A stretch of DNA of 62,549 nt, taken from assembly GCA_938036315.1 (NCBI GenBank), contig CALHPK010000023.1, positions 1-62,549 of the forward strand, given 5' to 3'. The translations under genes were made by a program, and so were the position numbers. The stretch comes from an uncultured bacterium. Lineage in GTDB: Bacteria; Calescibacteriota; Calescibacteriia; Calescibacteriales; Calescibacteriaceae. The notes under the pieces are model-generated. The model worked only from the letters and a program-made list of their open reading frames with translations, was not told the origin of the DNA and did not search any database. This document shows, piece after piece, positions 51,704-60,860 of this stretch; the first letter of the stretch is position 1; every line of letters begins with the position of its first letter.

Positions 51704-53590
51704 TTACATGATTTTCTTCAAATTTTTTATTTGCTCCATAATAAAAGGTATGACATATTTTCTAGCACTTTCACCGAAAATCAATCCAGCATGAGACAAA
51801 TCTTTCTGCATATTAGCGTAAGATAAGATGAGATACTTAGATCTGATCTCGTATGTATCCGAAATAGGAGGAAAATCAGCAATGTTCCACCACCAAGTAG
51901 CCCTATCCCCAGTACTCAAGATGTAAAAAACCAACTGTCCCTTTTTAAAATTGAATGGAGAAAAAAACAAGTTTTCCAATTCCAAGGGAGTAAAATTGAA
52001 AAGTTTCAAATCGAATTTATCATCATGGCTCAAAAACAAACTCAACTTTGTGTTACGCGATATATTTCCCCCTTGCTGTAAATATAAACTATAAAACGTA
52101 GAAATTTCTGTCAATGGTACACCAATCAAGAAAATCATTGAAAAACAATTTTCTTTCAATTTTGAAGCAACCAAACCCGAAATACCGTGAAATATTCCTA
52201 TATTGAATGTAGACGAAAAAGAACTACAAAAGTAATCTACTATCTCCTTAATATCAGATGGTGATAAAACTACATCTGGCATAATATATGACATTCTCTT
52301 TTTATCGAGAACTTCAGAAAAATCATTCCATATATCTTTATGGAATCCAAAGTCTTGAATGAGCAAAAAAGAATACTTCGATTCTCTGTATTCCTTTTTT
52401 TGAAATGAGGAAATCTTACGAGAAAAGGCAGTTTTTTCATCTTCCATCTCTTCTTCAGTAATATTCTCTGTTCCTTTTCCTGAATCGGAGTATTCACCTT
52501 CAGCCACACCTTCTTGAAATTCGTCTCTTTCTACACTGAGAATAAAGCCAAGAATAACTCTGAAGATATCTTCACGGGATATGGCAGAGATATTTATATC
52601 AACGTGCCCGTAGTCAGCTTTGAATCCCTCGCTAATACCGGCAAGAACAAAAGACTTATTACGAGATCCTGAGTTAATATAGGCAATTCTGACAGTGGGA
52701 GGCGGAGCAAGATAATCTTTAACTCCAGCAACGAACAAAGAAGGAACATCCAGCTTCTTCAGATTGAACCCAAAACTCTCTAAACCTAATCCAACTCTGA
52801 AAAACTTCTCCAGAACTCTACTGGAGATATCTCCGGTTGCAAGGAGTGCATTTCTCCTTGTTTTTTTATCAACATTTTCTGGATTCCAGACAAGATGCTC
52901 AAATGAAAAGAGCCATCCCCATCTCCAATCAACAATAGGAGAAAAGAACCAGAAAATATGCGTGAAGGTGGAAAATGGTATCCTATCAACCTTTTTGAGA
53001 AACATAGATATATCATCAAAGTGTATTTTCAAAAATTTCCACCATATATCAAACGGATTCCATATCCTAAACGGAGAAGAGATAGCAACAAAACTTGCGA
53101 GTTTTTTTGTAACTTCAGGAGCACGCGACGCTGCAAGGTATATCAACATCCCACCCATAGAATGGGCTACCCAATGAATCTTATCTACCCCCTCTATAGA
53201 ACAAACTTTGTCTGTTATAGCTATGACATCATAGATATAATCCTCAAAATTAAAATCCATATCACCTCCACTACTCCCCACACCTCTAAGATCTGGTATG
53301 AAGACGTCAAAACCTTCATCAGCAAACATATAAGCCCACGAGATATTCTGATCAAAGTACCAATACTTTCCCTGCGCTCCCATACCGTGAACAAGAACGA
53401 TAGGGTATCTTGCCTTACTAGTATCCCCCTTACCTTTCAAGAAAAAGATATGAATCTTACGCCCATCCTTGGTTTCTGTCCATAGACTCTCAGAGTAGGC
53501 CAATGCAGAAAATGCTAAAGATACAAAAATAAATAAGAAAGTCTTCTGAATAGAACTAAACAATAGTCTCTGGAACAGAATCTTGCTCAC
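51704..53590 (-). CDS. exported protein with two tandem alpha/beta-hydrolase domains
   Basis: A 628-residue protein, GTG start at 53590, 1 bp after the maoC-like stop. Signal peptide about 1-33 (ending ALAYSES). The first domain (about 60-350) is an active-looking alpha/beta hydrolase: IVLVHGMGAQGKYW (oxyanion hole), PDLRGVGSSGG, and the nucleophile elbow AHSMGG with Ser144. It resembles PhaC/lipase-like esterases. An acidic linker (about 355-385) follows. The second domain (about 400-628) keeps the fold pattern (YSFLLIQDFGFHKDIWNDFS, IFHGISGLVAS, WWNIADFPP, DLSHAGLIFG) with a changed elbow, so it is likely inactive. Natural substrate unknown; a lipid or polyester is possible. Confidence 0.8.
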   Translation of the reverse strand: MSKILFQRLLFSSIQKTFLFIFVSLAFSALAYSESLWTETKDGRKIHIFFLKGKGDTSKARYPIVLVHGMGAQGKYWYFDQNISWAYMFADEGFDVFIPDLRGVGSSGGDMDFNFEDYIYDVIAITDKVCSIEGVDKIHWVAHSMGGMLIYLAASRAPEVTKKLASFVAISSPFRIWNPFDIWWKFLKIHFDDISMFLKKVDRIPFSTFTHIFWFFSPIVDWRWGWLFSFEHLVWNPENVDKKTRRNALLATGDISSRVLEKFFRVGLGLESFGFNLKKLDVPSLFVAGVKDYLAPPPTVRIAYINSGSRNKSFVLAGISEGFKADYGHVDINISAISREDIFRVILGFILSVERDEFQEGVAEGEYSDSGKGTENITEEEMEDEKTAFSRKISSFQKKEYRESKYSFLLIQDFGFHKDIWNDFSEVLDKKRMSYIMPDVVLSPSDIKEIVDYFCSSFSSTFNIGIFHGISGLVASKLKENCFSMIFLIGVPLTEISTFYSLYLQQGGNISRNTKLSLFLSHDDKFDLKLFNFTPLELENLFFSPFNFKKGQLVFYILSTGDRATWWWNIADFPPISDTYEIRSKYLILSYANMQKDLSHAGLIFGESARKYVIPFIMEQIKNLKKIM

Positions 53591-53591
53591 C

Positions 53592-54092
53592 TCATTTGGG
53601 CCTTTTTCTTACAAGGACTTCCCTTTCTATTTCTACGACAATTTCTCCTTTCTGATTTTTGCCAACCACCTTAAACTTTATGATCCCAGCATCAGGTCTA
53701 TCTGAATCTTTTTTATCAAGAACATAAGATTCTGCATACAAAGTATCGCCGTGAAAGACGGGATTTTTGTGTACTGCGTTATAGTATCCGAGATCCGCTA
53801 TAGCGTTTTCGCTTATGTCCTCAGATGTTAGCCCAACTACAATCGATGAAACTAATCCACCGTAAACGACTCTTTCTGGGAATATCCCTTTACCCTTTTT
53901 CATCATATCTTCATTAAAGTGTATAGAAGCGGTATTCATTGTAAGAAGTGTGAACATAACGTTATCCATTTCCGTAACTGTTCTTCCTCTGGGATGAATT
54001 ATGACATCTCCAACTTCGAAATCTTCAAAGAAATTTGATTTTCCTGTGACTGAGTTTAAAATTGTATCAAACTCTTTCTGATCTACTTTCAT
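53592..54092 (-). CDS. MaoC-like (R)-specific enoyl-CoA hydratase family protein
   Basis: A 166-residue hot-dog-fold protein of the MaoC dehydratase group. FEDFEVGDVIIHPRGRTVTE begins the domain, NTASIHFNEDMM contains the catalytic-loop His with an Asn nearby, and RVVYGGLVSSIVVGLTSED is the following motif. The substrate is probably an acyl-CoA. The open frame extends to TTG 54101; ATG 54092 (MKVDQKEFD) is preferred because AAGGGG is 11 nt upstream and the TTG would leave almost no spacing. It follows etfA by 29 bp and precedes the hydrolase by 1 bp. Confidence 0.85.
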   Translation of the reverse strand: MKVDQKEFDTILNSVTGKSNFFEDFEVGDVIIHPRGRTVTEMDNVMFTLLTMNTASIHFNEDMMKKGKGIFPERVVYGGLVSSIVVGLTSEDISENAIADLGYYNAVHKNPVFHGDTLYAESYVLDKKDSDRPDAGIIKFKVVGKNQKGEIVVEIEREVLVRKRPK

Positions 54093-54121
54093 ATAACGCA
54101 ATACCCCTTCATTTTACAATC

Positions 54122-55093
54122 TTATCCCATACTTTGCTCTTTCAATTTTTTAAGCTTTTGAGTAAGCTCTGGGACAGCTTGGAACAGATCGGCAACGAGT
54201 CCAGCGTCTGCTATCTGAAAAATTGGTGCTTCTGGATCTTTGTTTATTGCAACTACGAACTTTGAATCTTTCATTCCAGCAACATGCTGAATAGCTCCCG
54301 AGATACCTAAGGCTATGTAGAGCTGAGGCGCCACTGTTTTGCCTGTCTGACCGACCTGATAATCATTAGGAAGCCATCCCGCATCGACAACTGCTCTGGA
54401 TGCTCCCAGTGCCCCTCCCAGAACATCAGTAAGCTCTTCAGCTATCTTTATATTCTCAGGACCTTTTATTCCTCTACCAACCGATACAACTACAGAAGCT
54501 TCTGTCAGCTCTGGTCTTGCACTTTTTGTCTCTCTTAACTCTACAAATCTCTTACCTTCAAAAACTTCTTTTACTTCAACTTTGTGAATTTCAGATTTGG
54601 AACTGACCTTTTCCGCTTTCTCAAAAGCTGTTCCCTTGACTGTAAGAACCTTTATATCCGATTTCAACCTTACAGTAGCTATAACAGTTCCAGCATACAT
54701 ATTCCTTTTGAATGTCTCCCCATCTATAACCTCTATGATTTCTGAAGCCATCCCAGCTCCGAGCTTAGCTGCAACGCGGGGCATAAGGTCTTTACCAAGT
54801 GACGAAGCAACAGAAATAACATACTTAGCTCCAGACAACTCAGCTATCTTCACAACTGCAATTTTGAAATTCTCAGCAGTATAATGTTTGAGGTGTTCTT
54901 CACTACAGACAAAAACCTTTTGAGCTCCAAGATGAGAAGCTTCCTCCACTGCCGAATCAGATGGGGCACCAATAAGGGCAACGTTATATAGCAGACCAGT
55001 TTTCTGAGACAAGAGCTTTGCACAGGTCACCGCAGAAAGAGAAACCGGCTTTACCTTACCGTCCTTTAATTCAAGTACTACAAGGATACTCAT
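54122..55093 (-). CDS. etfA: electron transfer flavoprotein alpha subunit
   Basis: Pairs with EtfB to carry electrons from acyl-CoA dehydrogenases or other donors to the quinone pool via ETF dehydrogenase. The 323-residue protein has the C-terminal FAD-binding domain: ASVVVSVGRGIKG, GASRAVVDAGWLPNDYQVGQ, GKTVAPQLYIALGISGAIQH and KDPEAPIFQIADAGLVADL. Ribosome binding site AAAGGGGG lies 8 nt upstream of ATG 55093. The order is etfB-etfA, then MaoC-like, then hydrolase. No acyl-CoA dehydrogenase is adjacent. Confidence 0.96.
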   Translation of the reverse strand: MSILVVLELKDGKVKPVSLSAVTCAKLLSQKTGLLYNVALIGAPSDSAVEEASHLGAQKVFVCSEEHLKHYTAENFKIAVVKIAELSGAKYVISVASSLGKDLMPRVAAKLGAGMASEIIEVIDGETFKRNMYAGTVIATVRLKSDIKVLTVKGTAFEKAEKVSSKSEIHKVEVKEVFEGKRFVELRETKSARPELTEASVVVSVGRGIKGPENIKIAEELTDVLGGALGASRAVVDAGWLPNDYQVGQTGKTVAPQLYIALGISGAIQHVAGMKDSKFVVAINKDPEAPIFQIADAGLVADLFQAVPELTQKLKKLKEQSMG

Positions 55094-55111
55094 AATTTTT
55101 ACCCCCTTTTT

Positions 55112-55870
55112 TTAAAATGGCAAAACTTTTGACTCTTTCAGAGCCTGAATAAGTTCATCCACATCCTTGACTTTTTTTCCTCCCTGTCTTTGAGGCGGAG
55201 CTTCAAACTTGAGTACCTCTACAGATGGGGAAACATCAACTTTCAGATCCTCAATTTTCACGGTTTTCAATGGTTTCTGCCTTGCTTTCATAATACCTGG
55301 TAACGAAGCATAACGAGGCTGATTAAGTCTTAAATCTGCCGAAATCACTGCCGGTAGGCTGACCTCATCTACTTCTATCCCCCCATCTACCTCCCTCTCG
55401 ACAACCGCTTTTTTGGAGTTCAAATCTATGTCGACCTTTGATGCAAAAGTAGCTTGTGGCCATCCCAAAAGCTCTGCGAGAATTTGGCTTACCTGATTTG
55501 CATCATCATCTATAGCTTGCTTTCCCAAAATCACTAAATCTGGTTTTTCATCTTCCACAATCCGTGCTAAAATCTTTGCGACACCGAGCTGATCTAAGTA
55601 CCTCCCACCTGTATCGACAAGTATTCCTCTATCTGCTCCCATAGCTAATGCTGTTCTTATCTGCTCCACACATTCTTGAGTTCCTATAGAGACAACAACA
55701 ACCTCCCCGCCAAACTTCTCTTTTTTTCTCAAACCTTCCTCAATTGCTATCTCATCAAAAGAATTTATAACGAATTTGATGTTTGATGTATCAATCCCCG
55801 ATCCATCCGGTTTTAATTTTATTTTTGAGTAAGGGTCAGGTGTTCTCTTTGCTGTAACCAATATTTTCAT
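55112..55870 (-). CDS. etfB: electron transfer flavoprotein beta subunit
   Basis: AMP-binding partner of EtfA. The 252-residue product has the standard start MKILVTAKRTPDPYSKIKLK, the adenine-binding GADRGILVD, LVILGKQAIDDDANQVS and the ETF-beta signature VEREVDGGIEVDEVSLPAVI-type stretch (VEREVDGGIEVDEVSLPAV). GAGGAGGT lies upstream of ATG 55870. 18 bp before etfA. A 19-bp tandem duplication lies about 85 bp upstream. Confidence 0.97.
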   Translation of the reverse strand: MKILVTAKRTPDPYSKIKLKPDGSGIDTSNIKFVINSFDEIAIEEGLRKKEKFGGEVVVVSIGTQECVEQIRTALAMGADRGILVDTGGRYLDQLGVAKILARIVEDEKPDLVILGKQAIDDDANQVSQILAELLGWPQATFASKVDIDLNSKKAVVEREVDGGIEVDEVSLPAVISADLRLNQPRYASLPGIMKARQKPLKTVKIEDLKVDVSPSVEVLKFEAPPQRQGGKKVKDVDELIQALKESKVLPF

Positions 55871-55954
55871 TGCTATACCTCCTCGTTTTTAAATTTCTAA
55901 CAAATTGTATAAAATAAGAAAAATTCAAAAATTTTGATTTGAACTCTACCCCAG

Positions 55955-55992
55955 ATTTGAGATAGAATCGCATATTTGAGATATAATCGCAT
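55955..55992. repeat. 19-bp tandem duplication
   Basis: Two adjacent units (55955-55973 and 55974-55992) with sequence ATTTGAGATAxAATCGCAT, differing only at the marked base. It lies in the 190-bp region between the etfB start and the ilvE stop, on the upstream side of etfBA. Confidence 0.93.
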
Positions 55993-56061
55993 GAATTCAC
56001 AGGTGACTTATTTATTAGCTAGATAGAATTAGATAACAAATTATCTCAATTATTGCCCTGA

Positions 56062-56979
56062 TCACATCTTTACAAACTCAATAAGATGGAGATATTTCTC
56101 ATCTTTTCCTTGAGTGATGTCGAAATATTTTCCCTGAATCTTTCTTGTGATCGGGAAAGAACCATCACCTATCTTTATTCCATCCACTTCTCTTATTGGA
56201 GTTATTTCAGCGGCAGTACCTGTCAAGAAAGCTTCATCAGCAAGATAAAGTTCATCTCTTGTTATCCTATCTTCTCTACACTCTATACCAAGTTCCTCAA
56301 GAATCATCATTGTAACTCTTCTGGTTATGCCCGGCAAAATCGAATAAGCAAGAGGAGTTTTTACAATGTTATTTTTTACTATAAAGATATTTTCACCTGC
56401 ACCCTCTGATACAAAGCCTTCAGTATCAAGCAGTACTGCTTCATCATAAGCTCCTTCTTTAGCTTCTTTTTTAGCAAGAACCGAGTTAACATAATATCCG
56501 CATATTTTGGCTTTGGTAAATGACGAATTTGGGTGATGCCTCTGTATCGACGAAATCTTAACTCTAACTCCATTTCTTAGCCCCTCTTCTCCGAGGTAAG
56601 TTCCCCATGGCCATACAGCTATTGCAACATGCACGGGGTTATTGTAAGCATAAAGCCCCATCTCACCCTCACCAATGAACACAATAGGCCTTATATACCC
56701 AGAAAGAACCTTGTTTACTCTTACAGTTTCAGTTATAGCATTTTCAATTTCCTCCATCTTGAAAGGGATTCTTATTCCTACAATCCTTGCTGAATCGAAA
56801 AGTCTCTGTACGTGCCACTTCAGACAAAATATCCCTCCAAGATTCTCACCACATTTGTAAACCCTTATACCTTCAAACGCCCCCAACCCGTAATGCAGAG
56901 TATATGAAAGAACATGGATTTTGGCTTCGTCCCACTTTACAAATTTTCCGTCAAGCCATATATATTCTGTTTTCTGCAT
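56062..56979 (-). CDS. ilvE: branched-chain amino acid aminotransferase
   Basis: Transfers amino groups between Leu, Ile, Val and 2-oxoglutarate. The 305-residue protein is a fold-type IV PLP enzyme with ALHYGLGAFEGIRVY-type opening (YTLHYGLGAFEGIRVY), the PLP Lys158 in the SFTKAKICGYY segment, and EAVLLDTEGFVSEGAGENIF plus LTGTAAEITPIREVDG, the usual IlvE signature. It is not D-amino-acid aminotransferase, as the IlvE-type C-terminal motif is present. UGA is the stop (56064-56062), as in other genes here. Confidence 0.94.
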   Translation of the reverse strand: MQKTEYIWLDGKFVKWDEAKIHVLSYTLHYGLGAFEGIRVYKCGENLGGIFCLKWHVQRLFDSARIVGIRIPFKMEEIENAITETVRVNKVLSGYIRPIVFIGEGEMGLYAYNNPVHVAIAVWPWGTYLGEEGLRNGVRVKISSIQRHHPNSSFTKAKICGYYVNSVLAKKEAKEGAYDEAVLLDTEGFVSEGAGENIFIVKNNIVKTPLAYSILPGITRRVTMMILEELGIECREDRITRDELYLADEAFLTGTAAEITPIREVDGIKIGDGSFPITRKIQGKYFDITQGKDEKYLHLIEFVKM

Positions 56980-57068
56980 CTTTAAAATCTAAAAATAAAA
57001 AAATTACTTTTTTGTTTTTGGACTTTCAATTTTTCAGATTTTCAAAATAGAAACTAACCACTGCTCCT

Positions 57069-57611
57069 ATGCTCCACAGCAACGATAAAAAAGACATAAC
57101 TGAACTTATATTTGGTATTCAAGTATACATAGATAATCCAAAGTTCAAAAGGCTCTTCAAGAAAAACCCCTATATTTTTGGAGAGTGGGACGAAAACGGT
57201 AAGATCTATACAGTCTATATAGGGAAAGACGGGATAAAAGTAGTTCCTTTTTCCCCTGAAGTATTCAAGGAGCTTATCAGATCGATAAGAATCAAAGATG
57301 AAGGGAAGTACATATATACAGATGGAAACACAATGGGCTTTTGCATACTTTTTATCGAAGATGGGAAAGTGAAGGATTATAAAATTTTTAAAAATTCTGC
57401 AACCTCAAATTTTAATGAGCTTAAGGCGGTTCTTAAAGCATATGAAATTTTTGGAGATCTACCTATCTTTTCCGATTCAAAGTATGCTGTTAGCAAGGCC
57501 AAAAAGATAAACGCTAATATAAAAGTTATCAAAACGAGAGCTCACTCAGGAGTTCTTTGGAACAGCATATCGGATCTTATTTTAAGATATCTTCTTCCCA
57601 CAAAAATATAG
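57069..57611 (+). CDS. RNase H-like protein with a new N-terminal extension
   Basis: A 180-residue protein. The last 100 residues follow the RNase HI fold: YIYTDGNTMGFCI with Asp85, NFNELKAVLKAYE with Glu117, PIFSDSKYAVSKA with Asp136, and WNSISDLILRYL with Asp169; His159 in RAHSG matches the RNase HI active-site His. The four acidic residues suggest RNA/DNA-hybrid or other nuclease activity. The first 80 residues have no recognised domain and include a strand-rich block (FGEWDENGKIYTVYIGKDGI). In an operon with skp-lpxD by spacing (44 bp), but the functional link is unclear. Whether it is the cell's main RNase HI cannot be told. Confidence 0.72.
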   Translation: MLHSNDKKDITELIFGIQVYIDNPKFKRLFKKNPYIFGEWDENGKIYTVYIGKDGIKVVPFSPEVFKELIRSIRIKDEGKYIYTDGNTMGFCILFIEDGKVKDYKIFKNSATSNFNELKAVLKAYEIFGDLPIFSDSKYAVSKAKKINANIKVIKTRAHSGVLWNSISDLILRYLLPTKI

Positions 57612-57655
57612 GAAAAATATTTTATGCACTAATACTTTATGAAATTATATTAGAA

Positions 57656-58234
57656 ATGAAATACAATATATCATACTTTCTGATAGGTATAATCTTATGT
57701 ATTGCCATCACAAACCCGGCACATTCGCAGGATAAGATCAAAGTCGCAATTGTTGATATTCAGAAAATAGTTCAGGAAGCTGATGCTGCCAAATACGCAA
57801 GAGAACAACTTCAGATCGAATTCAAAAAAAGACAGGATGAGATAACGAAATTACAACAAGAAATACTGAACCTACAAGAAGAGTTAGCACAGAAGGCAAA
57901 GTTTATGAGCGAGGCCGAACTCAATAAGAAAAAGAGTGAATTGGGGCAAAAGCAGATCAACTTTGCAAATATTCTAAAGGAGGCAGAAATGCAAATGCAA
58001 CTCCTCGATTCAAATCTCACGCAACAGATCATCGACGACATAAGAAAAATAGCAACATCCATAGCAGAAAAAGAAGGATATTTTATAGTTCTCGAAAGTT
58101 CTCAGCTGATCTATGTAAAAGATGCTGATGACATAACATTTAGGATCATAGACGAGTATAACAAACAATGGAAGAATTTCAGAAGGCAGAAGAAAGACGA
58201 CAAAGATCAACAGAAAAAACAGCAAAGAAAATAG
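57656..58234 (+). CDS. skp: periplasmic chaperone Skp/OmpH-family protein
   Basis: Chaperone for outer-membrane proteins in the periplasm. Start is ATG 57656 (MKYNISYFLIGIILCIAITN, then PAHSQ as a signal peptide site), although the frame is open further upstream. After the signal, KVAIVDIQKIVQEADAA is the conserved OmpH start, followed by a long charged coiled coil (about 45-130) and the C-terminal strand. It ends in a Lys/Gln-rich tail of about 20 residues, QQKKQQRK, which is longer than usual. It is followed by lpxD after 42 bp, as in the bamA-skp-lpxD cluster of many diderms, but bamA is absent. Confidence 0.9.
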   Translation: MKYNISYFLIGIILCIAITNPAHSQDKIKVAIVDIQKIVQEADAAKYAREQLQIEFKKRQDEITKLQQEILNLQEELAQKAKFMSEAELNKKKSELGQKQINFANILKEAEMQMQLLDSNLTQQIIDDIRKIATSIAEKEGYFIVLESSQLIYVKDADDITFRIIDEYNKQWKNFRRQKKDDKDQQKKQQRK

Positions 58235-58276
58235 ATAAAAAACATCAAGGGAAAATATACGAAAACAGAACCAAAG

Positions 58277-59344
58277 ATGCATATCATTGAGAAAACATTA
58301 AAAGAAATTGCAGATTTCGTCGGTGGGGAAATATACGGTGACGAAAACGAAAAAGTTTTCGCTCCATCCGATATCTCCAAAGCTAAAAAAGGTAACATAT
58401 CCTTCTTGATCTCTGAAAAATATGAGAAATATCTTTATGAATCGCAAGCATCATGTCTTGTAACTGAAAAAGGATTCCTGAACAGGAAAAAAGATGAAGT
58501 TAAAAATCTGAAAATCAAAAATTTCATAGAAGTCGAAAATCCATCACTTGCTATGATAAGAATTTTATCTTTATGGGAGTACAAAATTCATTTCCCGAAG
58601 GAAGCGAAAAGTTTATCATACATCTCACCAACTGCCAAAATTGGCAAAGATGTTCTTGTATTCCCCTTTTGCTACATAGGAAAAGATGTTGATATCGGGG
58701 AATTTTCAATAATTATGCCGGGAACATTTGTAGGCGATGGATCAAAAATTGGCAGGCGAGTCACAATTTTCCCAAATGTATCAATATATCCGTTCTGCGA
58801 AATAGGAGATAATTCAATCATCCATTCGGGAGCAGTGATAGGTTCGGATGGTTTTGGATACATATCCCATTTTGGAGAAATAATAAAAATACCTCAGGTC
58901 GGAACTGTAAAAATAGGGAAAGCGGTCGAAATAGGGGCAAACACTTGCATAGACAGAGCCACAATGACCGAAACAATAGTTGAAGACGATGTAAAGATTG
59001 ATAATCTCGTACAAGTTGCCCACAACGTAAAAATTGGAAAAGGAACAAGAATAGCATCTCTGACAGGAATTGCTGGAAGCTCAGAAATTGGGGAATACTG
59101 TATCTTTGGGGGGCAAGTTGGAGTCGTTGACCATGTGAAAATAGGGGATTTCGCCATAATAGCGGCAAGATCTGCCATAATATCTGACACAGAGGGTGGA
59201 AAGATACTGATGGGAGAACCAGCAATGGAAAGAGGAAAATTCCTTAGAATACACTCTCTGTATCTCAAACTTCCAGATCTATATGAGAGAATAAAAAAGC
59301 TCGAAAAAGAAGTTCAGGAACTTAAAGCACAAAAAGAAAAATAA
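58277..59344 (+). CDS. lpxD: UDP-3-O-acylglucosamine N-acyltransferase
   Basis: Adds the second acyl chain in lipid A synthesis (third step). The 355-residue protein has the N-terminal substrate-binding domain (KTLKEIADFVGGEIYGDENE) and a left-handed beta-helix of hexapeptide repeats from about 120 on (IGKDVLVFPFCYIGKDVDIG and so on), with catalytic His in LVQVAHNVKIGKGT. A C-terminal helical extension (YERIKKLEKEVQELKAQKEK) is typical of LpxD. It demonstrates a lipid A-bearing outer membrane. It ends 4 bp from the convergent histidine kinase gene. Confidence 0.96.
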   Translation: MHIIEKTLKEIADFVGGEIYGDENEKVFAPSDISKAKKGNISFLISEKYEKYLYESQASCLVTEKGFLNRKKDEVKNLKIKNFIEVENPSLAMIRILSLWEYKIHFPKEAKSLSYISPTAKIGKDVLVFPFCYIGKDVDIGEFSIIMPGTFVGDGSKIGRRVTIFPNVSIYPFCEIGDNSIIHSGAVIGSDGFGYISHFGEIIKIPQVGTVKIGKAVEIGANTCIDRATMTETIVEDDVKIDNLVQVAHNVKIGKGTRIASLTGIAGSSEIGEYCIFGGQVGVVDHVKIGDFAIIAARSAIISDTEGGKILMGEPAMERGKFLRIHSLYLKLPDLYERIKKLEKEVQELKAQKEK

Positions 59345-59348
59345 AAAA

Positions 59349-60734
59349 TTAATCTGAGCGAGGTAAAAATATGCGAAAGGTTGTACCTTTATTTTCCTCG
59401 GATTCGAATTCAATTTCCCCTCCATGATTTTGGATTATTTTCTTTGCCACATACAGTCCTAATCCAGCACCATCAGACTTAGTTGAAAAAAACGGCTTAA
59501 AAATTCTATCTCTTATATTAGGTGGGATACCTTCACCGCTGTCGCTGACCTCCAGAACTAAGAATTTATCTTTATCATAAGTTGTTACCTTTATCACTTT
59601 TTCACCCTCCCGCCCCTTTTTCCTTTCTATGGCATCTATTGAATTGTTAAGCAAGTTGAGAATGACTTGCTCGATTTGAATTTTGTTAGCTTTAATCTGC
59701 CTGGTTCCCGAAAAATTTATATTAACATCTATTTTTGCTTTTTTTATACGAGGTTGTAGAATTTTGAGAATATTGTTCACAGAATCTTCTATTTTGAACT
59801 TCATTATACTTCCAGTTGGTCGAAGGAAGTTGAGTATTCCACGTAGAACTTCGGCTATCTCTGTGCTCTGCTTCTCAATAACATATAAATCCTTCATAAC
59901 TTTATCTGGAATCTGTCCTTCATAGCTTTCAAGAACACTCTTAACCTTCATAACTACAACTCCGAGAAAATTATTCACTTCATGAGATATGATTCCGGCA
60001 AACTCTCCAAGTTCTAAAAGTCTCGAAGTACGAGCCACATCTTCGATCATATTCTTTTCTTCATCTAATTTTCTTCTCAGATTACTAACCAACCTTGAAG
60101 CGAAGTATCCAGATACAAAAAGCAGAACTACCAAAGAAGCAAGGACAGAAACTATATATAAAGGTTCATAGACAAGCCTACCGTGATACGCAGTGATTAG
60201 CAAAGTATGATGAGGCAAAATTCTAAAAAATTCCAAAACTATCACAAATAAAAAAAAGGATAAAGATATACCCGAAATCAGATAAGACGCCTTACTTCCA
60301 AATATAATAGATGCGATAAAGGTATGAGCAAAATAGAGGATGAAAAGGGGACTTTCAACTCCCCCAGAAAGATAAATAAGTGTAGTAATCAAAATGAGGT
60401 CAGTTAGCATTTGGATTTTCAGATTCAAACGTGGCTCAATCTTACCCTTTAGCTTAGAAAATATCAAGTTTACAATACCAATAGATATAGAGGTAATTGT
60501 TAAATAAATCTTTGTTGAAGTTGAGCCGGCAATATCAAAAATATAAAGTGCAATAGAAGAAATTGCAACAGCTACCCCGAACGCAAGATATCTCAAATTT
60601 ATAAACCAATCCACCATAGCAGATTCCTCAGAGAGCCTATCCTCCCAAATACGGTACTTGACTATTCTCAAAGCGAGAAAAGATACTGAGAATATAAGTA
60701 AAGATACACCTATAAGTTTTTCAGGCACCAACAC
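59349..60734 (-). CDS. orphan membrane-bound sensor histidine kinase (PilS/NtrB-like)
   Basis: A 461-residue sensor kinase. About six membrane helices lie in 5-215, with the segment ILITTLIYLSGGVESPLFIL, typical of the PilS-type membrane sensor domain. There is no HAMP or PAS domain. His251 in AGIISHEVNNFLG is the phosphoacceptor (HisKA), then N-box NLLNNSIDAIE (N364), G1 DSGEGIPP and G2 GAGLGLYVAKKI. The acidic residue after the His fits the NtrB/PilS group. No response regulator is near, so its partner is elsewhere, possibly a sigma-54 activator. The start is uncertain: GTG codons at 60734 and 60728, the former used here. Confidence 0.9.
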   Translation of the reverse strand: MLVPEKLIGVSLLIFSVSFLALRIVKYRIWEDRLSEESAMVDWFINLRYLAFGVAVAISSIALYIFDIAGSTSTKIYLTITSISIGIVNLIFSKLKGKIEPRLNLKIQMLTDLILITTLIYLSGGVESPLFILYFAHTFIASIIFGSKASYLISGISLSFFLFVIVLEFFRILPHHTLLITAYHGRLVYEPLYIVSVLASLVVLLFVSGYFASRLVSNLRRKLDEEKNMIEDVARTSRLLELGEFAGIISHEVNNFLGVVVMKVKSVLESYEGQIPDKVMKDLYVIEKQSTEIAEVLRGILNFLRPTGSIMKFKIEDSVNNILKILQPRIKKAKIDVNINFSGTRQIKANKIQIEQVILNLLNNSIDAIERKKGREGEKVIKVTTYDKDKFLVLEVSDSGEGIPPNIRDRIFKPFFSTKSDGAGLGLYVAKKIIQNHGGEIEFESEENKGTTFRIFLPRSD

Positions 60735-60860
60735 AAAAAACGATCTTTTAATTTAGTTTATTCGAAGTTCAACAGATATATAAAGTTCCAAAAACTTAGA
60801 TCAACATGAAAACAGAAAAGTTATATATTCCAATACTTATATTAAGCATTGATCAGCTTT

